Assembly: GCF_900096955.1 (NCBI RefSeq) | Contig: NZ_FMYL01000005.1 | Coordinates: forward strand, 150,615 to 214,614 | Length of the DNA: 64,000 bases | Source: Acinetobacter boissieri | GTDB taxonomy: Bacteria; Pseudomonadota; Gammaproteobacteria; Pseudomonadales; Moraxellaceae | Direction: 5' to 3' | In this document: positions 47,592-56,852 of the stretch, in pieces | How positions within the stretch are numbered: position 1 is the stretch's first letter | How the letters are laid out: every line of letters starts with the position of its first letter | Translations under genes and position numbers: made by a program | The notes under the pieces: generated by a model | What the model saw: only the letters and a program-made list of their open reading frames with translations | Database searches by the model: none | Told to the model about the DNA's origin: nothing

Positions 47592-50414
47592 TTACGCACG
47601 ATAGTGTGTTTTTAAATAATGGGTTGCATCTGCTGCAGGTAAGGGTCTTGCATAAATATAGCCTTGTATAATGTCGCATTTTTTCTGTTGTAAAAACTCA
47701 AGTTGTTCTTGGGTTTCTACACCTTCAGCAATAATGGTTAATCCAATCGCTTTACCCATGGCAATAATCGCGTTGAGTACGGCAATTTGAGTTTTATCGG
47801 CAATATTTTGTACGAAATGTTGATCAATTTTAATGGCATCAAATGGAAAATTAGTCAAATAGGCAAGAGAAGAGTAGCCTGTACCAAAGTCATCTAATGA
47901 TAATGTCACACCACGTTGTTTAAGGGAGTCAAGCAGTGATTTGATATGATCTGTCTTTTCTATGAGTGCAGACTCTGTGAGTTCAAACTCTAAACTTCTA
48001 CCTTCTATTTGATGTTTTGCTAAAATTTCATCGAGTAGTTCTAATAGTTGACCTCTATACAGTTGTTGAGGATCAATATTGATAGAAATACTAATATCTT
48101 TATAACCTAAATCTTGCCATGCTTTGACTTGTTGCGCAGATGTTTCTAAAACATATTGGCCAATTTCAGAGACCATACTGGTTTGTTTTGCATAAGATAA
48201 AAATTGTGATGGAGGAATAAGGCCTTTTGTAGGGTGGTTCCAGCGAATAAGGGCTTCAAAACCAACAACTTTTTTATTATCTGTTTGAGTTTTGGGTTGG
48301 TAAAAAACTTCTAGACCATCATTTTTTATTGCATATCTAAGTTCATTCTCTAAATTAACATCTTGTATATAGCTAGTACTATATTGTGAATAATATTGTA
48401 CAGTATTGCCGCCGAGTCGTTGTGCTTGTAATAAGGTTTGATGCGCATAGTTATTGAGTTGTTCGGCATTAAGCGCATGGTCTGGGTAAATTGAGACACC
48501 GATTGAAACAGTTAAAATCAGATCTTGTTTGCTGACTGTAAAGGCATCATTAAAGTCTTGAATAATGCGGCCACAAATTTCTTCAACGCTTTTGTGTAAT
48601 TGGTTGAGTTCATAAATTAAAGCGAAATCACCTCGATTAATACAAGCAACGATAAATGCATCGTGATTATTAATATTTAAGCGATCAGCAACACTTTTTA
48701 GTAATTGATGAATCGCATCATTCCCTAGAAACTCATGTAGTGCATTAAAACGGTCTATAGATAAATGAATAACAGCCAGGCGAGATAAGTTTTTACGCTC
48801 GGTGAGCATGAGTTCATAGAGTTTAAAGTTGTAGTAAAAACGGTTAGGTAGTTGCGTAATATCGTCATAATTTTTCAAAAAAGATAAGTGTTCTTCTTGT
48901 TTTTTTTGTGCTGTTAAGTCTGAAATTATACCAATATAATGCGAAACATTATGCTGTTGGTCCGTCACGGCTTGAATATGATAAGCAATGTTGAGTAGCT
49001 TACTTGACACAAACTTTTCTTCAAACTCACCAATATATTTGCCTGTATTTCGCAGTTGTTCAGTAATAGAAAAGTGTAAGCTTCTTTGCTGAGGTGTATA
49101 TTTGTCTGTTAAATCAAATAGGTGTTTGCCAATAATCTCTGTTTCTTTCAAACATGAAAGTTGACAAAAGAAAGGATTAGCATTGATAAAGTGTAAGTTT
49201 TTATCTAAGGTAATAATGCCTACGTTTAAATTTTCAATGATATTGGCAGACAGTTGAATTTGATTTTGACGTTGCTTTTCTTCTTCAATGTTTTTAAATA
49301 ACCCCATCATAAGAATTGGTTCACGAGTGATCGGATCTGACTTTACGACTTGTCCAATACCTGAAAACCATGTCCAAACATTTTGATGCCTAATTCGACA
49401 CTCACACTCAAAAATTTTATGCGTATGGTTAAAGTGTTTTTTGAGCTGTGCTAAAAAGTGTTCCGTATCATCTGGATGAATAACGCCTTCGGTATATTCA
49501 GCAATCAGTGCATCATTACGTAAAAAGGCAAAAAAATCCTCATCGACATAAAATGCACTTTTTTCAATATCCCATTGCCAAATATGGTTGTATGACTCAT
49601 TTTGAGCAAGTTGAAGAAGTATTTTTTGTTTATGAATGAGTTCGTTCTGTTCATTTATATTTTGACTGATATGAAAGAAACTTTTCTTTAATTGCTTTTG
49701 TTGGTTAATAATTGTGCTTAAATAATGCTTTTGTTTATCTGTGTGTTTTTGTCTCTGTATCATTTTATCTTGTTGTTGTTTAAGGGTTTGTACGCTGACT
49801 AAAATTTGTGTGACATGCTTGTTGTAGTTTCGATTAAGAACAAATGCGCTGATATAAACCGATAAAAAAATAAAGTTAAATGACAGCGGAAGAAAGCCTA
49901 CAATATTTTCTTGTGTGACGGGTTGTAATAAAAGTGTCGGAAATGCCATTGGAATTGCAACGAAAAAGAAGCAACTCAACCTGAAACTGAGGTAACATAA
50001 AGCAGAAAATAACGACGTTGTGACTAAAATAATCGTGATATAAAAAGTGTCGGAAAATGAAATTTTTGGATAATGAACAGGTAAATAAATATGTAATAGA
50101 TAGACTGCACAGGCAAGGCTCAAGCCCACCAATAAACAAATAACATTACAAATATAATTGAGATAATCTAAATGGACTGATTTTTTAGTGTAGTACTGTA
50201 CAAGAATAAAAAAAGCCAAAAGTAAGCAATTATTAATCACAAAAAATAGATTAATAATTTTAGTATAGGCTGGAAAGCTCAAGTTAAAGTTAATACAAAT
50301 AAATAAGCAGACAAAAAACACACTTAGCAAAAATGGTTGTAAGTGTTTTGTTGCTACAGAGTTTTTATAGCTAGAAAGTGTACTAGCGTCTAATTCTTGA
50401 GTTGAAAAGAGCAT
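47592..50414 (-). CDS. Membrane PAS-GGDEF-EAL protein (probable c-di-GMP phosphodiesterase)
   Basis: 940 residues. About six N-terminal membrane helices (residues 25-200), a coiled-coil-like stretch (205-265), two PAS domains (about 270-380 and 385-505), GGDEF (about 515-680) and EAL (about 690-935). The GGDEF signature is degenerate (NRGDFALIYE), so cyclase activity is unlikely. The EAL part is intact: GFEALIRWNHP, the DDFGTGYSSL loop and EGVETQEQ. It probably breaks down c-di-GMP in response to a membrane or PAS signal. Confidence 0.9.
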   Translation of the reverse strand: MLFSTQELDASTLSSYKNSVATKHLQPFLLSVFFVCLFICINFNLSFPAYTKIINLFFVINNCLLLAFFILVQYYTKKSVHLDYLNYICNVICLLVGLSLACAVYLLHIYLPVHYPKISFSDTFYITIILVTTSLFSALCYLSFRLSCFFFVAIPMAFPTLLLQPVTQENIVGFLPLSFNFIFLSVYISAFVLNRNYNKHVTQILVSVQTLKQQQDKMIQRQKHTDKQKHYLSTIINQQKQLKKSFFHISQNINEQNELIHKQKILLQLAQNESYNHIWQWDIEKSAFYVDEDFFAFLRNDALIAEYTEGVIHPDDTEHFLAQLKKHFNHTHKIFECECRIRHQNVWTWFSGIGQVVKSDPITREPILMMGLFKNIEEEKQRQNQIQLSANIIENLNVGIITLDKNLHFINANPFFCQLSCLKETEIIGKHLFDLTDKYTPQQRSLHFSITEQLRNTGKYIGEFEEKFVSSKLLNIAYHIQAVTDQQHNVSHYIGIISDLTAQKKQEEHLSFLKNYDDITQLPNRFYYNFKLYELMLTERKNLSRLAVIHLSIDRFNALHEFLGNDAIHQLLKSVADRLNINNHDAFIVACINRGDFALIYELNQLHKSVEEICGRIIQDFNDAFTVSKQDLILTVSIGVSIYPDHALNAEQLNNYAHQTLLQAQRLGGNTVQYYSQYSTSYIQDVNLENELRYAIKNDGLEVFYQPKTQTDNKKVVGFEALIRWNHPTKGLIPPSQFLSYAKQTSMVSEIGQYVLETSAQQVKAWQDLGYKDISISINIDPQQLYRGQLLELLDEILAKHQIEGRSLEFELTESALIEKTDHIKSLLDSLKQRGVTLSLDDFGTGYSSLAYLTNFPFDAIKIDQHFVQNIADKTQIAVLNAIIAMGKAIGLTIIAEGVETQEQLEFLQQKKCDIIQGYIYARPLPAADATHYLKTHYRA

Positions 50415-50476
50415 GTAGCGACCTTAACAAATACTTGATGTCTTGAAGAAGATTTAAAGAGATAGATCAACTTATA

Positions 50477-51193
50477 TCATTTAAATACAAAATTTAATAT
50501 AGAAAGCGCCACAATAGGGGCTGTTTCTGTACGTAAAACACGTTCACCGATACACCACGGTATAAAACCATTTTGTTTTGCTTGTTCAATTTCTGCATCG
50601 GATAAACCACCTTCAGGGCCAATGAGTAATGCCAAATCATGCGATGCATGACCTAATGGATTTTCATTGTGATTATTGGGTGCAAGTACCAATTTTGTGC
50701 TGGGTAGGTTTGATGTTAACCACTCATCTAAACGCTGTGGTGGATGAATTTTAGGGACAATGTTTAATCCACATTGCTCACAAGCTGCAATAGCAATACT
50801 TTGCCAGTGCTCAATTTTTTTTTGGTCCCGTTCGTACTTGAGGCGCATTTCACAGCGCTCGCTGGTTAACAGTTGAATTTCTTTAACACCTAGCTCAACT
50901 GCTTTTTGTATCGCATAATCCATACGGTCGCCTTTAGACATGACTTGGCCTAAAGTCGCTTGGAAATTTGGTGTACGGTTTAAGGTATGATGTGTGGTAA
51001 TTTCAACCGTTGCATTTTTCTTTTGAATATCAATAATTCGTGCATGGTATTCTCCACCTAAGCCATTAAATAAAATAGCACTGTCACCTACTTTCGCACG
51101 TAACACTTTGATCCAGTGATGGAATACAGTTTCTGTAAGTTCAACTTGTGTATGACATGCCAAGGTCGTATCTATATAAAAACGGTTACTCAT
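50477..51193 (-). CDS. rsmE: 16S rRNA (uracil(1498)-N3)-methyltransferase
   Basis: Methylates U1498 of 16S rRNA using SAM. SPOUT-fold motifs: MSKGDRMDYAIQKAVELGV, LLIGPEGGLSDAEI and LGERVLRTETAP-like text (CIGERVLRTETAPIVA). The frame opens at 51232; the ATG at 51193 (MSNRFYID) is the family start and gives 238 residues. On the same strand as the EAL gene that starts 62 bp further on. Confidence 0.93.
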   Translation of the reverse strand: MSNRFYIDTTLACHTQVELTETVFHHWIKVLRAKVGDSAILFNGLGGEYHARIIDIQKKNATVEITTHHTLNRTPNFQATLGQVMSKGDRMDYAIQKAVELGVKEIQLLTSERCEMRLKYERDQKKIEHWQSIAIAACEQCGLNIVPKIHPPQRLDEWLTSNLPSTKLVLAPNNHNENPLGHASHDLALLIGPEGGLSDAEIEQAKQNGFIPWCIGERVLRTETAPIVALSILNFVFK

Positions 51194-51548
51194 GGCTACA
51201 AGACTCTTTATTTTGATTAAGTTGTTTATCATTTAGACCCACTTCACGGGTTAGCGTGTTGGGTCTGTTGCGCTCATATTATAAAAATCTAGCACAGCTA
51301 TGCTACTGTCTAGTTATCGTTCGAACAGTTTTAATACAACTTCAACCACTATATTTTATATTAAAATATAAATCGCTCAGTCACTTGAAGTGAGTGCATA
51401 TGTACACTTACTTCAATGTTATATTAACGATGTGATAAAAGCTCATGAATAAGACTGCGTTTTATTTCAAAAAGCACATTTAAAAAATTGATGAAATAAT
51501 GAGTCTAAATATTTTTAGTCAAGAAAAGTAGGTCGATTTAAGTCAACT
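51194..51548. other. rsmE upstream region with a structured hairpin
   Basis: 355 bp between divergent rsmE and a LysR gene. A two-part hairpin lies at 51235-51266: arms AGACCCA / TGGGTCT, with inner arms CACG / CGTG. It is probably in the rsmE leader, 41 bp upstream of the ATG. A 13-bp palindrome TCACTTGAAGTGA is near 51380. No gene is seen. Confidence 0.5.
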
Positions 51549-52460
51549 ATGCGAAAAACAGATCATTTAGGTGGAATTATTGCTTTTGTTACGACATCCC
51601 AGTTAGGCAGTTTTACGGCTGCAGCAGAACGTTTGGGTTTAACGAAATCTGCAGTAGGAAAAAGCGTAAAGCGACTAGAGGATAGGTTAGAGCTTAATCT
51701 TTTTCATCGCTCATCTCGCAGGCTCAGTTTAACGTCTGATGGAGAGAAATTTCTCAAAAGCTGTCAAACTGCACTCGATATTTTAGAAAATGCTGAAGTG
51801 GAGTTAAAATCTCATACCACTAAACCATCAGGTCGTTTAAGAATAGATTTACCTGCAGCTTTTGGTCGAAAAAAAATCCTTCCTTTGTTGTTAGAAATGA
51901 GTTCTAGCTATCCTGAACTTTTTTTGACAGTGACTTTTAGTGAAAGGTTTATAGATCCGATTGAGGAAGGCATTGATTTGTTTATTCGTATTGGCGAACT
52001 GGTTGATAGTAGTGGGTTAGTTGCTCGTCAACTGACGACACAGAAATTGATACTTTGCGCTTCTCCACAATACATTGCACTTCATGGTGAACCAAAAAAA
52101 TTAGAGGATATAAAAAACCATAAATGTATTGTCGGTTTTAATGACAACAAACCCAAGGTATGGTTGTTAAAAACTGAAGATTTTCAAACTAAACGCTTTG
52201 TACCACCACTTATACACGAGTTTGGAGATGGGGATGCAATGTTAGCAAGCGTTCTTGCTGGAGTTGGTATATCGCAACTGCCTAAATGGCTAGTTTCTAA
52301 ATATATTGCTTCGGGAGAGCTAATAGAAGTACTGGCTAAATATTCTAATGCAGAAATACCAATTAATGTATTGTGGCCTAAAGGTCAGCAACTGCTACCT
52401 AGATGTCGATATGTTGTTGATCAACTTTTGAAGGCAGCAGAGCATAGTGTATTTGACTAA
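51549..52460 (+). CDS. LysR-family transcriptional regulator
   Basis: 303 residues. N-terminal helix-turn-helix (SQLGSFTAAAERLGLTKSAVGKSVKRLEDRLELNLFHRSSRRLSLT) and a LysR substrate domain resembling the CrgA/DmlR group. Convergent with the MFS gene, whose stop is 6 bp away, so it may or may not regulate it. Inducer unknown. Confidence 0.87.
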   Translation: MRKTDHLGGIIAFVTTSQLGSFTAAAERLGLTKSAVGKSVKRLEDRLELNLFHRSSRRLSLTSDGEKFLKSCQTALDILENAEVELKSHTTKPSGRLRIDLPAAFGRKKILPLLLEMSSSYPELFLTVTFSERFIDPIEEGIDLFIRIGELVDSSGLVARQLTTQKLILCASPQYIALHGEPKKLEDIKNHKCIVGFNDNKPKVWLLKTEDFQTKRFVPPLIHEFGDGDAMLASVLAGVGISQLPKWLVSKYIASGELIEVLAKYSNAEIPINVLWPKGQQLLPRCRYVVDQLLKAAEHSVFD

Positions 52461-52466
52461 AATTTT

Positions 52467-53618
52467 TTAAATTTTATCACTCCGCTTCTTTATATAAATA
52501 CTCAGAAATGCGATTAGTGCAAATAAGATACTACTTAAAATAACTGAGTGAGTACCAAAAGAAGTAATAAACCAGCCTCCAACAATGGAACCAATTGTTA
52601 TTCCGAGGTTAGCAAAGGACATATAGAGGCTATTAGCAAATTCGGGTGCTTCTTTCGCTTCAAGAAGTAACCAATTCTGACTAATGACCAGCCCAGAAGA
52701 GTGAAATATGCCCCAAAACGTAGTTAATAAAACCATTGCGAGCATGGAGAAGCCAAATAGCCATACAAGAATAAAAACAACAATAAAAAGCAAAGGGTAA
52801 TACATTGTCGTTTTTACGGCGTTTTTTTGTAGAAAATAACTAAAGATAAAGTTTCCAACCAATCCAAAAATACCAAATATAACCAGTAAAATACTAATGT
52901 AATTATTATTTAAATGCGTAATTTTAGAAAGATAATCTGCAATATAGCTAAAACTTGAAAACATCGCAGAGAAAATCATGGTTACTGTAATAATAGCCAT
53001 CCATAATTTCATTTTTCGTAAAATAACAAGTTGACTAGAGAAGGAAACATTCTCTTTTGATGGCATAGACGGCATTAAAAACAACACGCCTAGAAAGGCG
53101 ATGAAGCATGCGAGTGCTGCAAAATAAAATGCGACCGATAATGAAATATGCTCTGCTAATAGAGTACTTAAAGGTACTCCCAAAACTAAACCCAATGCAA
53201 CACCACCAAATACTTTTGCAGCTGCAGCTGTTTTTTGAGATTCAGGTACAGAAGATGTAGCGACCACAAGCGCAACAGAAAAGAATACGGCGTGACCTAA
53301 TGCGGGCAATACACGGAAAGCCAACATAAGGTCATATGTTTCTGTCAGAGCATATATAATATTAGATAGAATGAAAACCAATAAAATACCGAGTAATACT
53401 ATTTTTTTATTAAACTTAGACAATCCAAGTGTAATAAATGGCCCGGTAACTGCAACGATTAATGCATAAAGGCTAACCAACAACCCGACTTGAGATGCTG
53501 AAACATTGAGTTGGGAGGTGAGTTTTGGCAATAATCCGATGATTCCCATTTCTGTTGTAATTACGCCAAAAACTGCAACGACTAAAGCCAAGATAAGTAA
53601 TGAGTTTTTACTGTTCAT
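52467..53618 (-). CDS. MFS efflux transporter, AraJ/DHA1-like
   Basis: 383 residues from the ATG at 53618, which has AGG seven bases upstream; the frame runs to 53729 but the added 37 residues look non-genic. Twelve membrane segments, opening SLLILALVVAVFGVITTEMGIIGLLPKL, typical of the DHA1 sugar or drug efflux group (TEMGIIGLLP motif). Probable export of drugs or metabolites; the substrate is not known. Confidence 0.85.
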   Translation of the reverse strand: MNSKNSLLILALVVAVFGVITTEMGIIGLLPKLTSQLNVSASQVGLLVSLYALIVAVTGPFITLGLSKFNKKIVLLGILLVFILSNIIYALTETYDLMLAFRVLPALGHAVFFSVALVVATSSVPESQKTAAAAKVFGGVALGLVLGVPLSTLLAEHISLSVAFYFAALACFIAFLGVLFLMPSMPSKENVSFSSQLVILRKMKLWMAIITVTMIFSAMFSSFSYIADYLSKITHLNNNYISILLVIFGIFGLVGNFIFSYFLQKNAVKTTMYYPLLFIVVFILVWLFGFSMLAMVLLTTFWGIFHSSGLVISQNWLLLEAKEAPEFANSLYMSFANLGITIGSIVGGWFITSFGTHSVILSSILFALIAFLSIYIKKRSDKI

Positions 53619-54016
53619 AAACATACCTAAAGTTATACATAATAAATTCCTATCTCTTTTAATGGATATATCAAGCGTTATTTGAAAGAGGTAATCATCT
53701 ATGACTTTGATAAATTCGGAAATACCCATATAGGATTCTTATCGTAGAGATGAATTCACCCTTGATTGTAAATTTTCTAAAAAAACAATTTGAATTCGAT
53801 CTAAAAAATAAGGGATGTGTAGACAAAAAATTATTAAAACTATTGAAATTTTATTTCATAAATTAGTGCTTTGGTTTTTTAAACATTGTTACTGGTACAT
53901 GCTTTTTATTTTTCTAAATGATGATTTTATTATCTATTTGGGTCTTTAAAATGACCAACTAACGTAAGTTTATATAAGTAATGGGGCAGGTCTAGAGAGT
54001 ACCTACCCCATAGGGT
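53619..54016. other. Intergenic region with a terminator-like hairpin
   Basis: About 400 bp between the MFS gene and the DUF1624 gene (both -). A hairpin at 53982-54010 (TGGGGCAGGT / ACCTACCCCA, one mismatch) follows the DUF1624 stop and may end that transcript, although the T-run is poor. The rest is AT-rich without a gene. Confidence 0.5.
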
Positions 54017-55168
54017 TTAGAAATACTTTAAAATTCGAATGTGTTTGTTATTGTGTTTAAATTTTGCAAAGCGAGCAACGATCGGGTAAAGCAAAACTGA
54101 TAAAATAACCGCAGTGATCCATAAGCTTAATACATTGTTTAAACCAAAATATTGGCCTTGGTTTAGCCCATAATACATCACAGCAATACTATATAAAATT
54201 TTAAGCACAAATAGATGTAATATATAGAAAAACATAGGTACAGAACCAAAAACAACCAATGGCTTAACCCATGACTGGTTTTGTTTTTTTTCTAAAAAAA
54301 TAAGTAATAGTAGTCCAATGCCAACATTAAATAAGATAAAAAGTAATGATGGTGGGTATTTAGTCAGATTAAAAAAACTCATGGCTGTTTCAAGGGAAGT
54401 TGGCATAATCAGCCAAGCATGATCGCCATAGATATTTATGCCTCGTAATACAAAAAAGACAGCAATAAATGTGATACCGATTCGAGTGAGGGTTCGCTGG
54501 CGTTGTTTTGCCATTATATGTTGGCCAAACCAAGCTTCACCAAAGCAATAACCCAGTAAAATTACACCAATCCACGGCAGTACAGGGTAAGAGGTACGCA
54601 GTTTAAATTGCTCATGAATGATGATCCAGCCTCGTTCATGCAAAATATTCCATAAGGGTTGAATGCTTGGTATGTTTTTAAAAGAAATTGGATCAAGTAG
54701 GTTGTGTGCAAAAATAATGAGTAATGCCAAACCCCAGCGTATATTTTTGGGTAAAGCAATAAGAGCTGCTAAAGCAATCATGCTAATACCAATAGCCCAA
54801 ATGACTTGTAAGTACATGACTTGAGGGATAAGTTGTCCTGTCCATGCAAAATTAATCACAGTAATTTCAAGCAGTATTAGAAATATGCCTCGTTTAAACA
54901 AAAAAGTACGTGTCATAGCCAGATTGTTGTTTTTTGCTTGGTATAGGTAGGCAGATAAACCTGTTAGAAATACAAACATTGGTGCACATAAATGGGCTAA
55001 AACACGTCCAAAATATAAAGAAGGTGATGTGTCTGCAATGACCATGGGGTCTGCAACTTGGTGGTGAACATAAAAAGTATCTCTGACGTGGTCGAGCATC
55101 ATGATTAAAATGATAAGACCACGTAGAGCATCAATCGCTAAAAGACGCTGTGAAAGTTGGGCTGACAT
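54017..55168 (-). CDS. DUF1624 acyltransferase-like membrane protein
   Basis: 383 residues with about ten hydrophobic segments. Opens with LLAIDALRGLIILIMMLDHVRD, then HLCAPMFVFLTGLSAY, the signature of the DUF1624/heparan-alpha-glucosaminide acetyltransferase-like group. Probably transfers an acyl group across the inner membrane to a cell-surface sugar; this is inference. Single gene. Confidence 0.82.
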   Translation of the reverse strand: MSAQLSQRLLAIDALRGLIILIMMLDHVRDTFYVHHQVADPMVIADTSPSLYFGRVLAHLCAPMFVFLTGLSAYLYQAKNNNLAMTRTFLFKRGIFLILLEITVINFAWTGQLIPQVMYLQVIWAIGISMIALAALIALPKNIRWGLALLIIFAHNLLDPISFKNIPSIQPLWNILHERGWIIIHEQFKLRTSYPVLPWIGVILLGYCFGEAWFGQHIMAKQRQRTLTRIGITFIAVFFVLRGINIYGDHAWLIMPTSLETAMSFFNLTKYPPSLLFILFNVGIGLLLLIFLEKKQNQSWVKPLVVFGSVPMFFYILHLFVLKILYSIAVMYYGLNQGQYFGLNNVLSLWITAVILSVLLYPIVARFAKFKHNNKHIRILKYF

Positions 55169-55311
55169 GAGAAAATAAAAAAATAAATATTGGTATGTTA
55201 TAAGGTAACATAATTATAATCATAAGATTTAAAATAATGTATAGATGAGTAGATAATTATTGGTCTAATTTTATATTAATCATCATCTACTCATCGATAT
55301 TCATTTTGGAA

Positions 55312-55917
55312 TTAAATGAGTCGATAATATTTGTATGATGCATTACCACCATAGACAGCATAGCTATTTTGTCTAAAATCAGAAACCCAACTTTTACCAG
55401 TATAGCCTGCAATGTGACCATAGCCGTGTGTTTTTGTACGAGAAATAATATATATATCCCCTTCTTGAGGCTTATCAAAAGCGGGTGAAATACGTTTGTA
55501 GCCAATTTTCTCGAGTGTTTGTCCCCAGTCAGCAGCTGCAATAGGATGAGATTCAACACGTGCACCTGCAGACTCTAATGCTAAGCGTACGTGCTTAGCA
55601 CATTTTTCTGTACTGCGATTATATGCGTTATGGGTCAGTGTATGGGCAAACTTACTCACGTTAATGGCTTTTTTATGTTTTTGTGCCGCAGCGTGGTATG
55701 TGTATTTTGTCGTTTTGATTTTTTTATGAGCAATTGTTGACTTATGTTTAGGCGTTGTTACTTTATTTTTCGTATTGACCTTTTCTTTGTGCCTTGAGTG
55801 TATGTTGGTTGCATGCTTAGGCGCTGATGACTTTTTTATAGACTGTTTTTTCTGAGCAATCGTGTGACTGTGTACATTAACATGGTGTTCTACGTGGTGG
55901 TGGGAGTGGTCAATCAT
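55312..55917 (-). CDS. CHAP/NlpC-P60-like cysteine amidase candidate with basic N-terminus
   Basis: 201 residues from the ATG at 55917; a longer start near 55989 is possible. About 110 N-terminal residues are rich in His and Lys (SHHHVEHHVNVHSH, then many KK/HK). The C-terminal part reads like a papain-fold peptidoglycan amidase: cysteine in RSTEKCAKHVRLALESAG, PQEGDIYII, histidine in GYGHIAGY, then WVSDFRQ. No signal peptide is seen. A role in wall remodelling or as an antibacterial effector is possible; no immunity gene is recognised beside it. Confidence 0.6.
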   Translation of the reverse strand: MIDHSHHHVEHHVNVHSHTIAQKKQSIKKSSAPKHATNIHSRHKEKVNTKNKVTTPKHKSTIAHKKIKTTKYTYHAAAQKHKKAINVSKFAHTLTHNAYNRSTEKCAKHVRLALESAGARVESHPIAAADWGQTLEKIGYKRISPAFDKPQEGDIYIISRTKTHGYGHIAGYTGKSWVSDFRQNSYAVYGGNASYKYYRLI

Positions 55918-56091
55918 CTTAAAAATCTCGTTAACACATGACGAACAGCTATAACTTAGCGGTCTTGGCAGCCTGCAATGGTATAACATCACATTTTTCT
56001 AAGCCATACAAAGTTTAATAAAACAAAAACTAAGCCGTTACAAAATGTGAGAATGTAACTTTTTTTATTTTTAAGCAGACTTTGCTTTTTA

Positions 56092-56107
56092 ATTAGTTTT
56101 TTCTAAT
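56092..56107. promoter_or_regulatory. Possible ArsR-type operator
   Basis: ATTAG - 6 T - CTAAT inverted repeat about 40 bp upstream of the ArsR-family gene, followed by a second TTCTAAT. The likely -10 (TAATAT) lies just downstream, so binding here could repress the operon. Confidence 0.4.
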
Positions 56108-56147
56108 GTAAGATATTTCTAATATAAAAATCAGATGAGAGAAAACG

Positions 56148-56465
56148 ATGTTCTACGGCGAAAGTCTAGAAAATACATTTCATGGTGCAGTTGAAGCAAC
56201 TAAATTTCTGAAGTCGATCAGTAGTCCTCATCGTTTACTGATGATTTGTGCAGCGATGGAGTCACCAGGAGTGACCAATGGTGAAATGGCACAGAAATGT
56301 GGTTTGAGTATTTCCGCTGCATCACAACATTTGACAAAAATGTGTGAAGACCAAATTTTATATAAAGAAAAAGAAGGGCAGAAATCTAGATATTATGTCA
56401 AACATGAAACCACCAAAGATATTATTTATGCATTAAAAAAAGCCTATGAGGATAAAGACGGATGA
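56148..56465 (+). CDS. ArsR-family winged-helix regulator
   Basis: 105 residues. Helix-turn-helix core SSPHRLLMICAAMESPGVTNGEMAQKCGLSISAASQHLTKMCEDQIL, then a wing KEKEGQKSRYYV. No obvious metal-binding cysteine motif of the ELCVCDL type, so it probably senses something other than arsenite-type metals. First gene of a three-gene operon; its stop overlaps the next start by 4 bp (ATGA). Confidence 0.87.
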   Translation: MFYGESLENTFHGAVEATKFLKSISSPHRLLMICAAMESPGVTNGEMAQKCGLSISAASQHLTKMCEDQILYKEKEGQKSRYYVKHETTKDIIYALKKAYEDKDG

Positions 56466-56836
56466 TAAATTTTGTTAACTTGGTAGATGGGATTGATAAA
56501 GTTATACACGAGCAAAAAGTAAATGCTTGTATTACTTTATTGAATGCCTATGGTCACAAAGAGTTTTTCATTAAAGTAGGTGACACATTACCTTGTAGCA
56601 CTGAGTTGAGTGAGAAAAAGGCGCTTACGAGTTATCATTTTCGAAAAGATAACCATGATATCCATACAGTATTACAGGGTATGGCGCCAACCCCGCTCAT
56701 TATGGGTGAATACTGTTTTATTCCGGGAGGTAAATATATTTCTTTAGAAAAAGGAACCTATTATCTTGGTGTGTCATCTGACGATCCAAGTAAAGACTCG
56801 CTTTTAGCGAATCAAATTAGTCAGTACTTCAATTAA
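56462..56836 (+). CDS. Unknown protein in the ArsR-SDR operon
   Basis: 124 residues, not recognised. No signal peptide or membrane segment. It looks like a small globular domain with a GEYCFIPGGKYISLEKGTYYLGVSSDDP stretch, probably beta-rich. Translation is coupled to the ArsR gene by the ATGA overlap, and the SDR gene follows after 16 bp, so the three proteins are likely used together. Confidence 0.75.
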   Translation: MINFVNLVDGIDKVIHEQKVNACITLLNAYGHKEFFIKVGDTLPCSTELSEKKALTSYHFRKDNHDIHTVLQGMAPTPLIMGEYCFIPGGKYISLEKGTYYLGVSSDDPSKDSLLANQISQYFN

Positions 56837-56852
56837 TTTTAGAGAGGAAAAC

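Noticed and set aside
55287..55565. 92-codon minus-strand frame overlapping the amidase candidate
   Set aside because: It lies in another frame of a better-supported gene and has no recognisable domain or ribosome site; considered as an immunity gene but not supported.
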